From Caballeronia sp. dw_19 (GTDB taxonomy: Bacteria; Pseudomonadota; Gammaproteobacteria; Burkholderiales; Burkholderiaceae): DNA of 64,000 nucleotides. The stretch spans positions 496,001-560,000 of the forward strand of contig NZ_JAAVUQ010000001.1 of assembly GCF_018449515.1 (NCBI RefSeq), read 5' to 3'. Position numbers and translations under genes: made by a program. Numbering within the stretch: position 1 is the stretch's first letter; every line of letters starts with the position of its first letter. The notes under the pieces were generated by a model. It saw only the letters and a list, made by a program, of their open reading frames with translations. It made no database searches and had not been told where the DNA came from. Shown here one piece after another: positions 21,602 through 28,785 of the stretch.

Positions 21602-21933
21602 CTTTCACGGTACCGAAAGAGTTCGAGGTCTTCGGGATCCCGCAATGGCTGCGCACGCCCTGTCTCATCGACTGCGACGTCGTAGAGCTGGTGCGCATGG
21701 TGTCGCCGCATCGACGTCAGTGGTACTCGCGCCGCCGGCGGATGGAACCGACCGAAGTGACGTACAGCGCGTTCGTGAAGTTGCCACCTTGGGTCACGCC
21801 GCCGGAGCGCTGGCCGCGGCTGATGTCTGGCGAGGTGCAGCTCGGCGTGTCGATTGCGCTGAATCGCCGCGTCGAGATTCCTCCATTCCCCAAGGGCGTT
21901 GACCGTTTGGTCATTGAGCAGGAAACACCATGA
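21592..21933 (+). CDS. Small phage protein, 113 aa
   Basis: MRMTFTVPKEFEVFGIPQWL, then VELVRMVSPHRRQWYSRRRR, a basic patch that could bind nucleic acid. The overlap with the previous gene (10 bp) and the next (4 bp) supports it. Family not recognised. Confidence 0.6.
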   Translation: MRMTFTVPKEFEVFGIPQWLRTPCLIDCDVVELVRMVSPHRRQWYSRRRRMEPTEVTYSAFVKLPPWVTPPERWPRLMSGEVQLGVSIALNRRVEIPPFPKGVDRLVIEQETP

Positions 21934-22418
21934 GCGCCGTATTCAGTGCCTGCGGACAATACCGATACATCCTCGAGCGGATCGTGGGGATGACCGGCAT
22001 CGTCATATTGTTCAGTGGGGTCAACGGAAGCACCGCCGGCGTCGAGGATGAAGATCAAACGTCCCGAAAGTGGATCGGTTTCGCGAAACTCAACGGGGCG
22101 CGCGGTTATATCGCGGTCAACCCATTTGGCCACGTTGCTCGGGATGTCCGCGAGCTTGCACGCCAGGCTGACCCGATCGGCCCAGACAACGACATGCACA
22201 TACGGCGCGCCATTGCGCGCGCTGATCTGCTTGTGCCGTGTTGGGGCAGTCGCTCCAAGGTACCGCCCCGCCTGCGATATCGCTTCGACCAGATGGAACA
22301 GATCTTCCGTGAGTCGGGAAAGCCGATGAAGATATTCGGCCTGACCAAATCCGGAGATCCGCTTCATCCGTTGTTCCTCCCATATTCCACGCAACTCGTC
22401 GACTGGGCACGTCCATGA
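21930..22418 (+). CDS. DUF1643-family protein
   Basis: 162 aa. Pattern: YRYILERIVG near the start, GIVILFSGVNGSTAGVEDED (the usual form is LNPSTAD..xDDPTxRK), RKWIGFAKLNGARGYIAVNP, LVPCWGSRS and FGLTKSGDPLHPLFLPYSTQ. All match the order of DUF1643. Known: a family of phage and mobile-element proteins with a uracil-DNA-glycosylase-like fold; activity unproven. Early operon, coupled at both ends. Confidence 0.8.
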   Translation: MSAVFSACGQYRYILERIVGMTGIVILFSGVNGSTAGVEDEDQTSRKWIGFAKLNGARGYIAVNPFGHVARDVRELARQADPIGPDNDMHIRRAIARADLLVPCWGSRSKVPPRLRYRFDQMEQIFRESGKPMKIFGLTKSGDPLHPLFLPYSTQLVDWARP

Positions 22419-22888
22419 CGCTCACGCGCAAGACACCGATGAAGCGCTCGGGCTTCGCACGCAAGGTCCCGAATAGTCTCACCTCAAAACCGTTTGCTCT
22501 CGCCGGCCGCAAGGTGCAGATGAAGCGCACGGAGATGAAGAAGCGCGCGAAGCGTAAGCCGACGGTCGCTGAAGGGTCCAAATACATCGATGCGTGCCGC
22601 GGCGAGGAGTGCTATCTCCGCGTGCCGGGCACGTGCGTCAGTCGCGGCTGGTCGCACGACTCGGTTGTCGATTGCCATTCGAACCAATCAATACACGGCA
22701 AGGCCGGAGGCCTGAAGGCGAAGCATGAATTCACCGTGCCTGGCTGCGGCCCGTGTCATTACTGGCTCGACTTCGGCAAAGCGACTTGGGAAGAAAAGGT
22801 CTTGGTCTTCGACACCGCTCTCGGTCTGTGGGTGCCAGTGCGCGCCCGAAAGATGGGATTGGACCAACCACAATCGGAGTCGGCGTGA
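22415..22888 (+). CDS. DUF1364-like phage HNH-type nuclease
   Basis: 157 aa with a very basic N-terminal 55 residues (MKRTEMKKRAKRKPTVAE). Then the conserved block: CRGEECYLRVPGTCVSRGW, VVDCHSNQSIHGKAGGLKAK and GPCHYWLDFGKA, giving Cys/His pairs of a zinc-bound beta-beta-alpha nuclease. Known: DUF1364 proteins occupy the nin region of lambdoid phages. Probable structure-specific nuclease. Confidence 0.75.
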   Translation: MTLTRKTPMKRSGFARKVPNSLTSKPFALAGRKVQMKRTEMKKRAKRKPTVAEGSKYIDACRGEECYLRVPGTCVSRGWSHDSVVDCHSNQSIHGKAGGLKAKHEFTVPGCGPCHYWLDFGKATWEEKVLVFDTALGLWVPVRARKMGLDQPQSESA

Positions 22889-23361
22889 TTAAGCGAAAGC
22901 AACTCTTCAGGCATCGACCTGCCGATGGAGTCATCGGAGATTGTCACCGAACCGCAATTGCGTGCCTTCTCGACCTTGAGCCGGAAGAGGTGCCGCACTA
23001 CGGCGAGATCTATTTCGACGACGCCGCACGGTTCAACCAGGCGTTCGAGGACTGGCTGGCCGCACGCGGCCTCAGGACCGTGGTCGTCGCGTACCAAGGC
23101 TGCCCGCTCGAGGATCTGCTGGCATCGATCGGCGCGCAGAACAAAGGGGCCTATTACATGCTGGGCGGCACAAGCAGGACGGGCGTGAACCATACGGTGG
23201 TGTGCTGCGGCACCGACGTGGCTCACGATCCTTCGATTGATAACGCAGGAATCACGGGCCCGTGCGACGACGGTTACTGGTGGGTCACCTTCCTCGTGCC
23301 GTCGTTCATGTATGCCAAGCCGTCACTCAGTGCCGAAGTACACGAAACGGAGGGAGTGTGA
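22885..23361 (+). CDS. Putative papain/C39-like phage protein, GTG start
   Basis: 158 aa. Cys in GDCHRTAIACLLDLEPEEVP, His in GVNHTVVCCG and Asp in DVAHDPSIDN give the order Cys-His-Asp of papain-like folds. Known: this GDCxRTxIAxLL family is widespread in phages and bacteria and is annotated as hypothetical or peptidase-like. GTG start overlaps the preceding stop. Catalysis is inferred only from residue order. Confidence 0.65.
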   Translation: MIKRKQLFRHRPADGVIGDCHRTAIACLLDLEPEEVPHYGEIYFDDAARFNQAFEDWLAARGLRTVVVAYQGCPLEDLLASIGAQNKGAYYMLGGTSRTGVNHTVVCCGTDVAHDPSIDNAGITGPCDDGYWWVTFLVPSFMYAKPSLSAEVHETEGV

Positions 23362-23681
23362 ACTGCAAACCCGAAATTCTCGCGTTTATCGTCGTCCCGT
23401 CGGACTGGCCTTGTAAGACGCTCGATAACAGGGTTGTCGAGGTAGTCCGCTTCGTCCCACCCCGCGGCCCGGCGCCGAGATGGGACCAGCGGCCGACGTG
23501 GTGGTGCAAGTTCCCGAGACCATGGTTTCACAACGGGAAGCCCATGCACGAGTGCGGTTTGCTTGACTCCTGGCTGCGCCCGATCAGCGGCGTGCCGCTC
23601 GATAACGAAGCCCCGATCAAAACCGACATCGCCCAAGCGCTTCGCCTCGGGCTCGGCATTGAATCGCGGTGGTCCGCATGA
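23358..23681 (+). CDS. Small phage protein, GTG start, paralog of 19,464 gene
   Basis: 107 aa beginning VNCKPEILAFIVVPSDWPCK and ending with the CGLLDSWLRPISGVPLDNE block shared with the gene at 19,464. The LRPIxGVP motif is frequent in a group of Burkholderiales phage proteins of unknown function. Overlaps both neighbours by 4 bp. Confidence 0.65.
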   Translation: MNCKPEILAFIVVPSDWPCKTLDNRVVEVVRFVPPRGPAPRWDQRPTWWCKFPRPWFHNGKPMHECGLLDSWLRPISGVPLDNEAPIKTDIAQALRLGLGIESRWSA

Positions 23682-24034
23682 GGGTCGATAACCTTCACGG
23701 GGCGCAATTGGATTATTTCGTCGCGCTCGCCGAGGGCCTGGACGCAACCCTGATCCACGCGAATGGGATGGATTACTGCCGCATCGACGTTCAGCACCAG
23801 GGCGAGTCGGTCTACGTGCCTACGCATAACTGGACATTGCTGGGTGAAATCCTGAAGCGCCAGCGGTATCTGTTGTACCCGCGCGCCGCCGAGCCGGGCT
23901 CGCAGGAAGTAGTCTGGCTTGCCGAGGCGCAACTGAATTCGAGTTTTAACGGGATGTATGCCGACGCATCGCCGGAGCTCGCAATCTGCAGGTTGCGTGT
24001 GGCCGAAGCCTTTGGCGAAGAGGTGTCCGTGTGA
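23678..24034 (+). CDS. DUF2591-like phage protein
   Basis: 118 aa. MRVDNLHGAQLDYFVALAEG begins like DUF2591 (L..A.LDWAVAxAEG) and ends with ASPELAICRLRVAEAFGEEV, the usual PLxAxMRxxVxxxLGDEV close. The middle (TLLGEILKRQRYLLYPR) fits less well. A second DUF2591 member is at 57,041 on the other strand. Function unknown for the family. Confidence 0.65.
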   Translation: MRVDNLHGAQLDYFVALAEGLDATLIHANGMDYCRIDVQHQGESVYVPTHNWTLLGEILKRQRYLLYPRAAEPGSQEVVWLAEAQLNSSFNGMYADASPELAICRLRVAEAFGEEVSV

Positions 24035-24044
24035 TCACCGGCCG

Positions 24045-24263
24045 ATGAAGAAAAAGCGGATTTCTGATGTCGGGCGCGCGCTCGAGTGGTGGGAGTACGG
24101 CAATCCGGAGGATGTGCTCGAGCGCCGGCAGAGCGAACGATGCGTCGGGTGTGCGCACGCGATCGAGAGGCCAGATCCATTCGGCGGCGCGAGAATGGTT
24201 TGCAGGAAAGGGAAGAAGTACGGAACGCGATGCGCGAAATTCAAGGAAAAGAAAGATGACTGA
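24045..24263 (+). CDS. Small Cys-containing protein, 72 aa
   Basis: MKKKRISDVGRALEWWEYGN, then ERCVGCAHAIERPDPFGGAR and CRKGKKYGTRCAKFKEK. Four Cys as CxxC and C-x9-C suggest a zinc finger. Highly basic C-terminus. Overlaps the next start by 8 bp. Probably nucleic-acid binding. Confidence 0.6.
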   Translation: MKKKRISDVGRALEWWEYGNPEDVLERRQSERCVGCAHAIERPDPFGGARMVCRKGKKYGTRCAKFKEKKDD

Positions 24264-24993
24264 GCCCACAACAATACTGTTTCGAACACCGCAGGCCGCG
24301 CTCGTGTTCGCGTTCAACTATTCGATGCAACAGCAGGGACGACCGCTCGCTGACCGCATGGCCTCGCCGGCGGCGCGCACCGGCAAGGGCCTCTCTGGTG
24401 TCGACGGCGCAGGGCAGGCCGGGATGATCCGCCGCCTACTCGGTGGGTATAGCGAGAACGAGCCGGACGCGCCGCGCACGCTCGAAGAGCACCAGCAGCT
24501 CGCGATCAAAGCAGAGGCGAACCGCTTGGATCTGATCAAGTGGGAGATGGAGCAACTGTCGAATGTCGAGCGCGCCGCCCTAGTCGCGCGCTTCGCCCCA
24601 CATTCCATGCCTTGCAGCTGCGCGCGCCGGTGCTGCTGCGGATACACATTAAACCCTGAGTGGGATGACGCGATCCGCGTGCTTGAGCAGGCCGCTATCC
24701 CTGTGCTGACTGGCCACTTCTCGCACTACCTGCTCCGCCGCAAGATCGTCGAGAAGATTTTCGGCGAGAAGGTGGTGCTCGAGCGCATCGCCGAGAAATG
24801 CGGGGCGAGCAAGAACACGGCAACGGCCCACCACAAGGCTATCAAGATCTGGATCTCGGGGCAGAAAGCGCAGCACGCCAAGGGAGACAGGGAACCAACC
24901 CCAGCGATCGACGGCATCGAATCATCCGCTCGCAAGAAGATCGACACCGCCTTAACTACGTTAGGATTCGTGGGCGATCCGGAATCAACATGA
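24256..24993 (+). CDS. Candidate late-gene regulator (Q-like position), 245 aa
   Basis: Central Cys-rich knuckle (HSMPCSCARRCCCGYTLNPE) and a C-terminal HTH (LERIAEKCGASKNTATAHHK). Known: Q-type antiterminators and related late activators of lambdoid phages combine zinc knuckles with DNA-binding helices and lie at the end of the early operon. Here it is the last early gene before the toxin-antitoxin pair and the late region. The N-terminus (TILFRTPQAALVFAFNYSMQ) is not diagnostic. Function is inferred from position and layout. Confidence 0.6.
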   Translation: MTEPTTILFRTPQAALVFAFNYSMQQQGRPLADRMASPAARTGKGLSGVDGAGQAGMIRRLLGGYSENEPDAPRTLEEHQQLAIKAEANRLDLIKWEMEQLSNVERAALVARFAPHSMPCSCARRCCCGYTLNPEWDDAIRVLEQAAIPVLTGHFSHYLLRRKIVEKIFGEKVVLERIAEKCGASKNTATAHHKAIKIWISGQKAQHAKGDREPTPAIDGIESSARKKIDTALTTLGFVGDPEST

Positions 24994-25070
24994 GGGCTGA
25001 CACCGTGACGGACAATGTTGGAAGTGCACTGTGACACTCCGCTGGGGTGCGGGCAGCTGTTACGCCTGAA

Positions 25071-25517
25071 ATGTACGAAGCCGCACTAAAGTTCGGCCGT
25101 CGAATGCCGTATAACAATAAAGTGATAACATACATGTTCAGTCTTTTCGATTACGTCGATGCGCATGGCGCGAATTGCTTCTATGAATGGTGGCGGGGCC
25201 TCCAAAAGAAAGAGCAGGGGAAGCTTCGTGCGCGGATGAATATGCTGCGAGATTACGGAGAGGATCTCCGGCCCCAGATATTGTCCGATACAGATGTGCC
25301 GGGGATTTTGAAGATTCGGGTCCCCGGAAACGTAGCACTGAGGCCGTTGCTTTGTAAGGGACCGCACAACAACGATAGCGAGTTCACAATGCTTATGGGT
25401 GCGACGGAGCGCGACTTTGTTCTGGTGCCATCAAATGCAGTGGAAACTGCCAACGGTCGAAAAACTGTAGTTGCAAATAATATAAACCGGAGAATCAAGC
25501 ATGTTTCGATTACCTGA
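25071..25517 (+). CDS. RelE/HigB-like toxin, 148 aa
   Basis: RelE-superfamily features: FYEWWRGLQKKEQGKLRARM, MLRDYGEDLRPQ, DVPGILKIRVPGNVALRPLL and a basic end (RRIKHVSI). Followed with 17-bp overlap by an XRE-domain gene, giving toxin-first (HigBA) order. Known: such toxins cleave ribosome-bound mRNA. The usual phage-defence or addiction role is possible. An in-frame GTG at 25047 is an alternative start. Local composition is less GC-rich than the neighbours, fitting recent acquisition. Confidence 0.75.
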   Translation: MYEAALKFGRRMPYNNKVITYMFSLFDYVDAHGANCFYEWWRGLQKKEQGKLRARMNMLRDYGEDLRPQILSDTDVPGILKIRVPGNVALRPLLCKGPHNNDSEFTMLMGATERDFVLVPSNAVETANGRKTVVANNINRRIKHVSIT

Positions 25518-25995
25518 GAAGGACCTGCTCGACGCGCTTGCCGATCATGAATTCGGCCATGCGTATTTGGAGGAACAAGCAAACCTGCGCATTGCGGCGC
25601 AGGTCCGAGCTCTGCGACTCGCGAGAAACTGGACTCAGGAGCAGCTCGCCGAGAATTCTGGAATGAAGCAGGCCCGAGTGTCCAAAATCGAAAGCGCCGA
25701 CTTCGAATCAGTCACGCTGACGACTCTTCGAAAGCTGTCGGAGGCGTTTGATGTTCATCTCAAGGTGGAATTTGCCGATGTCGCATCGGCGTTGCTCGAC
25801 TTGTCCAACCTTTCCAAGTCCCGACTGGAGGTTAGCAAGCGCGAAGACAGCTTGAACGCGCTGAGCCGTATGCTTGAAAACAACGAAATATTCGTAGGGG
25901 CTGCCTCCACCGGGCCCGTATTTGCGCCGCCTCACCCAGGTGCAAGCGGTTTCGCAACTTTTGCCTCAGACGAAAGCTTCGCACTTGCTGCCTAA
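25501..25995 (+). CDS. HigA-like XRE antitoxin, 164 aa
   Basis: HTH at residues 35-85: QVRALRLARNWTQEQLAENS, then MKQARVSKIESADFESVTLT and LRKLSEAFDVHLKVEF. The N-terminal 30 residues (FRLPEKDLLDALADHEFGHA) and the Ser/Leu-rich C-terminal tail are family-specific. Overlap with the toxin gene ensures coupled expression. Likely also represses the pair. Confidence 0.8.
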   Translation: MFRLPEKDLLDALADHEFGHAYLEEQANLRIAAQVRALRLARNWTQEQLAENSGMKQARVSKIESADFESVTLTTLRKLSEAFDVHLKVEFADVASALLDLSNLSKSRLEVSKREDSLNALSRMLENNEIFVGAASTGPVFAPPHPGASGFATFASDESFALAA

Positions 25996-26011
25996 ATGCC
26001 GGGAGAAGATC

Positions 26012-26365
26012 ATGGAAAAAGTTATTAGCGTCCGCACCCCGGAGCAATCCTTCGACCTCACTGTGGCAGAATCCCTGCCCCATTTTTACGTTGATGGCTT
26101 TTCAAGCATGAATGTTGGCGTTCCGCTTACTCGCATCATTGCGCACTTGGCTCAGCCGCCGATATTCGGAGAGCTGCCGCCCGTCCCCGGAGACCCCGAG
26201 CGCCGCAAGGCCGTCGTCGAACTCTCCGTTCCGACGCTCCAACTGTTCGATTTCGCGCTAAAAGTGATGCAGGCGGCGCGAGTGAACAAAGAGACATTGA
26301 TAGGTGGTGCGTCGAAGCGGGACGAGCTGGTGAAGGAGTTTTTTGAAAAGCTTCTGAAAGAGTAA
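26012..26365 (+). CDS. Third gene of the TA cluster, 117 aa, unknown
   Basis: MEKVISVRTPEQSFDLTVAE, then FYVDGFSSMNVGVPLTRIIA and VVELSVPTLQLFDFALKVMQ. RBS GGAGA 9 nt upstream; only 16 bp after the antitoxin, so co-transcribed. The pattern resembles proteins that follow XRE antitoxins in mobile elements, but I do not recognise a named family. Confidence 0.6.
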   Translation: MEKVISVRTPEQSFDLTVAESLPHFYVDGFSSMNVGVPLTRIIAHLAQPPIFGELPPVPGDPERRKAVVELSVPTLQLFDFALKVMQAARVNKETLIGGASKRDELVKEFFEKLLKE

Positions 26366-26984
26366 CTCCGTCTAAAATTCAACCGGCGGTAACACCTCTA
26401 TCACCAACTCGTTTGAGCGCTGCGAAAGTTGTGACCATCGCAGGTGCTCGGAGTGCGCCTGGAAAGACCAGAATTCACCGTCGCAAATCGGAAGGAAGCC
26501 TCATAACGCGGATGCCGCCGGTGCGGCGACGCGTAGCCAGATTTCCGGAGTTTTCAAGATTTTTTGACATTTGGGATTTCTTCTCCCAATATAGCGACCA
26601 ATCTGACACTGTGTATAGGTGTCTCCAAAGCCCCGACGGACATTCCGAGCGGGGCTTTTTGCTTTCCGGCCCATGCTTGATGCCCTCGCCATAGAGTACT
26701 CCCGGCCGGCATCAAGCACTCTCACGTATGGCGATTGGGTATGGCCCATGAGTCGGTTGTCAGACTCTCAAGCCCCAAGTCTAGCGAGGCTAAACAGTCG
26801 CCAGTCGTGAGAGTTAAATGCGCAGGCTGATGCGCGAGTAATCCAATAGCTGGCAGAGCATAAAAGTCGCCCGGTTCTCCGGGAGGTTGCCGTGGCTCGC
26901 GGCAGCCATCCGCCCCTGGACTCGTGGAAGCCTGGACAAATGCTAGGCCGGGCTCAGCTCCGGCACTCTCTTGATTTCCACTGT
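26366..26984. other. Gene-free region before the late operon
   Basis: About 600 bp without a convincing gene. It holds an AT-rich stretch at 26,570-26,625, the terminator at 26,627-26,660 and, downstream, a 320-bp structured GC-rich segment leading to the tRNA. Small open frames on both strands lack RBS and phage-like composition. This is where the late promoter and any antitermination site should lie; I see no clear -35/-10 pair. Confidence 0.5.
26627..26660 (+). terminator. Intrinsic terminator before the late region
   Basis: AAAGCCCC and GGGGCTTT pair over a 16-nt loop and are followed by a T-run. It would end the rightward early/TA transcript; a Q-like factor would need to read through it for late expression if no separate promoter exists. 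Confidence 0.8.
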
Positions 26985-27060
26985 TGCGGGATAGAGCAGT
27001 TGGCAGCTCGTCAGGCTCATAACCTGAAGGTCGTTGGTTCGAGTCCAACTCCCGCAACCA
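26985..27060 (+). tRNA. tRNA with CAT anticodon (Met or lysidine-Ile)
   Basis: 76 nt with encoded CCA. Acceptor TGCGGGA/TCCCGCA; D-arm GAGC/GCTC; anticodon stem TCAGG/CCTGA with loop CTCATAA; T-arm GTTGG/CCAAC with TTCGAGT. The anticodon stem lacks the three G:C pairs of an initiator, so it is elongator tRNA-Met or, if modified, tRNA-Ile2. It is phage-borne, just upstream of the late genes. Confidence 0.9.
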
Positions 27061-27150
27061 CCGTGTCCCCTTCAGCGAACCCTTCGCTGGATTCGCTCGC
27101 TCGGTTTCGGCCGTCGCGAGCCTTTTTATTCCCGTTGATCGAGGCTGACC

Positions 27151-27843
27151 ATGATCGGCATCTCGGTTAAGTCGGACTTCAAGAAGCTGACGCGATCTCT
27201 CAGCGCACTCGTTACCAAGCAGGTGCCATTCGCCAAAGCGCAGGCGATCAACGCGACAGCGAAGCGCGTCCAGGTGGCTGAAACCGAGAACATCCGGAAG
27301 ACGTTCACGAGCCCTACCCCGTTCACGCAGAACTCTGTTGCAGTGAAGCGTGCGACGAAGGCGAACCCCACGGCGATCGTCTATGTGCGCGACATCGCAG
27401 CGAAGTACTTGCAGCCGTACGAGACTGGTGGCGTTCACGTGCTGCCCGGGCGCGCCCTGCTGAATCCGAAGAACATCGCGTTGAACGCATACGGTCAACT
27501 GCCGCGCGGCGTTGTAGACAAACTCAAGGGCCGGCCTGACATCTTCATCGGCGCCGTGCGCTTGAAGAGCGGCGAGACCATCAACGGTATCTGGCAGCGC
27601 CCGACAGATACGAAGCGCGTAACGCTGTTGAATGAGCGTGGCAAGCGCTTGGGCAAACTGAATCGTTTGAAACGAACTGAGGACAATCCCCGCGGCAAGC
27701 TGAAGTTGTTGATTCGCTTCGGCGATGCGATTCCCGTTCGAAAGCAGTTGAACTATGGCAAGCACGCACGCGTGATCGTCGATCGATATCTCGCGCAGGA
27801 CTTCGAAGCCGCGCTCAAGAAAGCGATGGCGACCGCGAAGTGA
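27151..27843 (+). CDS. Phage structural-module protein, 230 aa
   Basis: MIGISVKSDFKKLTRSLSAL, then INATAKRVQVAETENIRKTF, GRALLNPKNIALNAYGQLPR and HARVIVDRYLAQDFEAALKK. Known: proteins with this order are found beside terminase genes in Burkholderia and Pseudomonas phages and resemble minor tail proteins (HK97 gp10/gpZ-like fold). Very basic. It is the first late gene, after the tRNA. Confidence 0.7.
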   Translation: MIGISVKSDFKKLTRSLSALVTKQVPFAKAQAINATAKRVQVAETENIRKTFTSPTPFTQNSVAVKRATKANPTAIVYVRDIAAKYLQPYETGGVHVLPGRALLNPKNIALNAYGQLPRGVVDKLKGRPDIFIGAVRLKSGETINGIWQRPTDTKRVTLLNERGKRLGKLNRLKRTEDNPRGKLKLLIRFGDAIPVRKQLNYGKHARVIVDRYLAQDFEAALKKAMATAK

Positions 27844-28091
27844 GGTAGGCAACCCAAGCCGCTAGCCACTGGCGCGACGGCGTGGCGACCCCATGCGCGA
27901 CCTCCGCGCAACCTCCGCCGGGAGAGCCCTGCCCTGCCCTGCCCCGCCCACCCCCCGGGGGGTCCATGGGTCCCTCCTGGGGTCTCCCCATTACACGGGC
28001 AGTGCGCGCGCCCGGTCTACCCGTTCTTTTGATTTAAAAAAACGCGTTACACGTTACACGGTCGCAACGTGCAATCGCGACGGAAATCCTT
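27844..28091. other. Candidate cos region
   Basis: 248 bp without a gene, directly before the Nu1-like small terminase. It holds a perfect 14-bp palindrome ACCCCCCGGGGGGT (27950-27963), tandem CCTGC direct repeats just before it, and two adjoining CGTTACAC octamers (28045-28052, 28052-28059). Two more CGTTACAC copies lie inside the terminase gene (28154-28161, 28169-28176). In lambda, cosN is followed by repeated terminase-binding R sites upstream of Nu1; this layout is similar. Confidence 0.5.
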
Positions 28092-28781
28092 ATGGCTGCT
28101 GGCGAGCACGGCGTAACGCAGGCGACGCGCAGCGCCAAATCGAAAACGGCCCGCGTTACACCGCCGCCCGTTACACCCGTCGTCGTTGGCAAGGCCGGAT
28201 TGTGCGAGGCAATCGGCTGGACGCGACCGCGGCTTGATCGACGCCTCGACGGCGACGCAGCGTTTCCGGTGGTGAAGCGCGGGACACGCGCCGGCGGATG
28301 GGAATTCGATGTTGCCGACGTCCAGGCATATCTGACCGGCACGCGTCGACAGCCGGCGGCGCGAGCGGCAGAGAAACCGGCGCCTAAGGTTGCTGCTGAG
28401 AAACAAGCCGGCGCGCGGATCGATGCGCGTGCCAACGAAGGCAACCCTTACCCAGGTGCGAGATACAGCGTCGTGCCGCCGGCGGGAGTGGAGCCGGTTG
28501 CTCATGCAGGCGAGCAGTCAGCTCGGCAACGCCGTGATGCTGTTCAGGCAGAGATTCTTGAGGACCAGTTGCGCCGCAATCGTGGCGAGCTGGTTCAGGT
28601 TGAGTTGATGCGCCAAGTGCTCAGCACGATGCTGGCGCATCTCGGCAAGGGCCTCGACCGACTCTCCGATCAGATCGTCGAGAAGCTCGGGCTTCCGGAG
28701 GAATACGCCTCCGATATCCGGACGGTGACAGACGAGCTGCGGCGAACCATGGCCGACGAGCTCAAAGTGCTTTTGGGCTGA
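28092..28781 (+). CDS. terS: Terminase small subunit, Nu1-like
   Basis: 229 aa. Winged-helix segment at about residues 35-80 (GLCEAIGWTRPRLDRRLDGD, then WEFDVADVQAYL), followed by an Ala/Pro linker, and a helical C-terminus (LEDQLRRNRGELVQVELMRQ) as in DUF1441/Nu1 proteins. Known: recognises cos DNA and recruits gpA. Precedes terL by 4 bp. The four CGTTACAC repeats around its 5' end are candidate binding sites. Confidence 0.85.
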   Translation: MAAGEHGVTQATRSAKSKTARVTPPPVTPVVVGKAGLCEAIGWTRPRLDRRLDGDAAFPVVKRGTRAGGWEFDVADVQAYLTGTRRQPAARAAEKPAPKVAAEKQAGARIDARANEGNPYPGARYSVVPPAGVEPVAHAGEQSARQRRDAVQAEILEDQLRRNRGELVQVELMRQVLSTMLAHLGKGLDRLSDQIVEKLGLPEEYASDIRTVTDELRRTMADELKVLLG

Positions 28782-28785
28782 CGCG

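Noticed and set aside
26830-26900. A tRNA-like segment with TAGC...GCAGAGC and a CCCGG hairpin.
   Set aside because: D-arm is truncated and no anticodon arm or acceptor pairing can be built.
26722-27852. A 376-codon minus-strand frame across the tRNA and the 230-aa gene.
   Set aside because: It contains the LDSNQRPSGYEPDELPTAL signature that arises when a tRNA antisense strand is translated; spurious.
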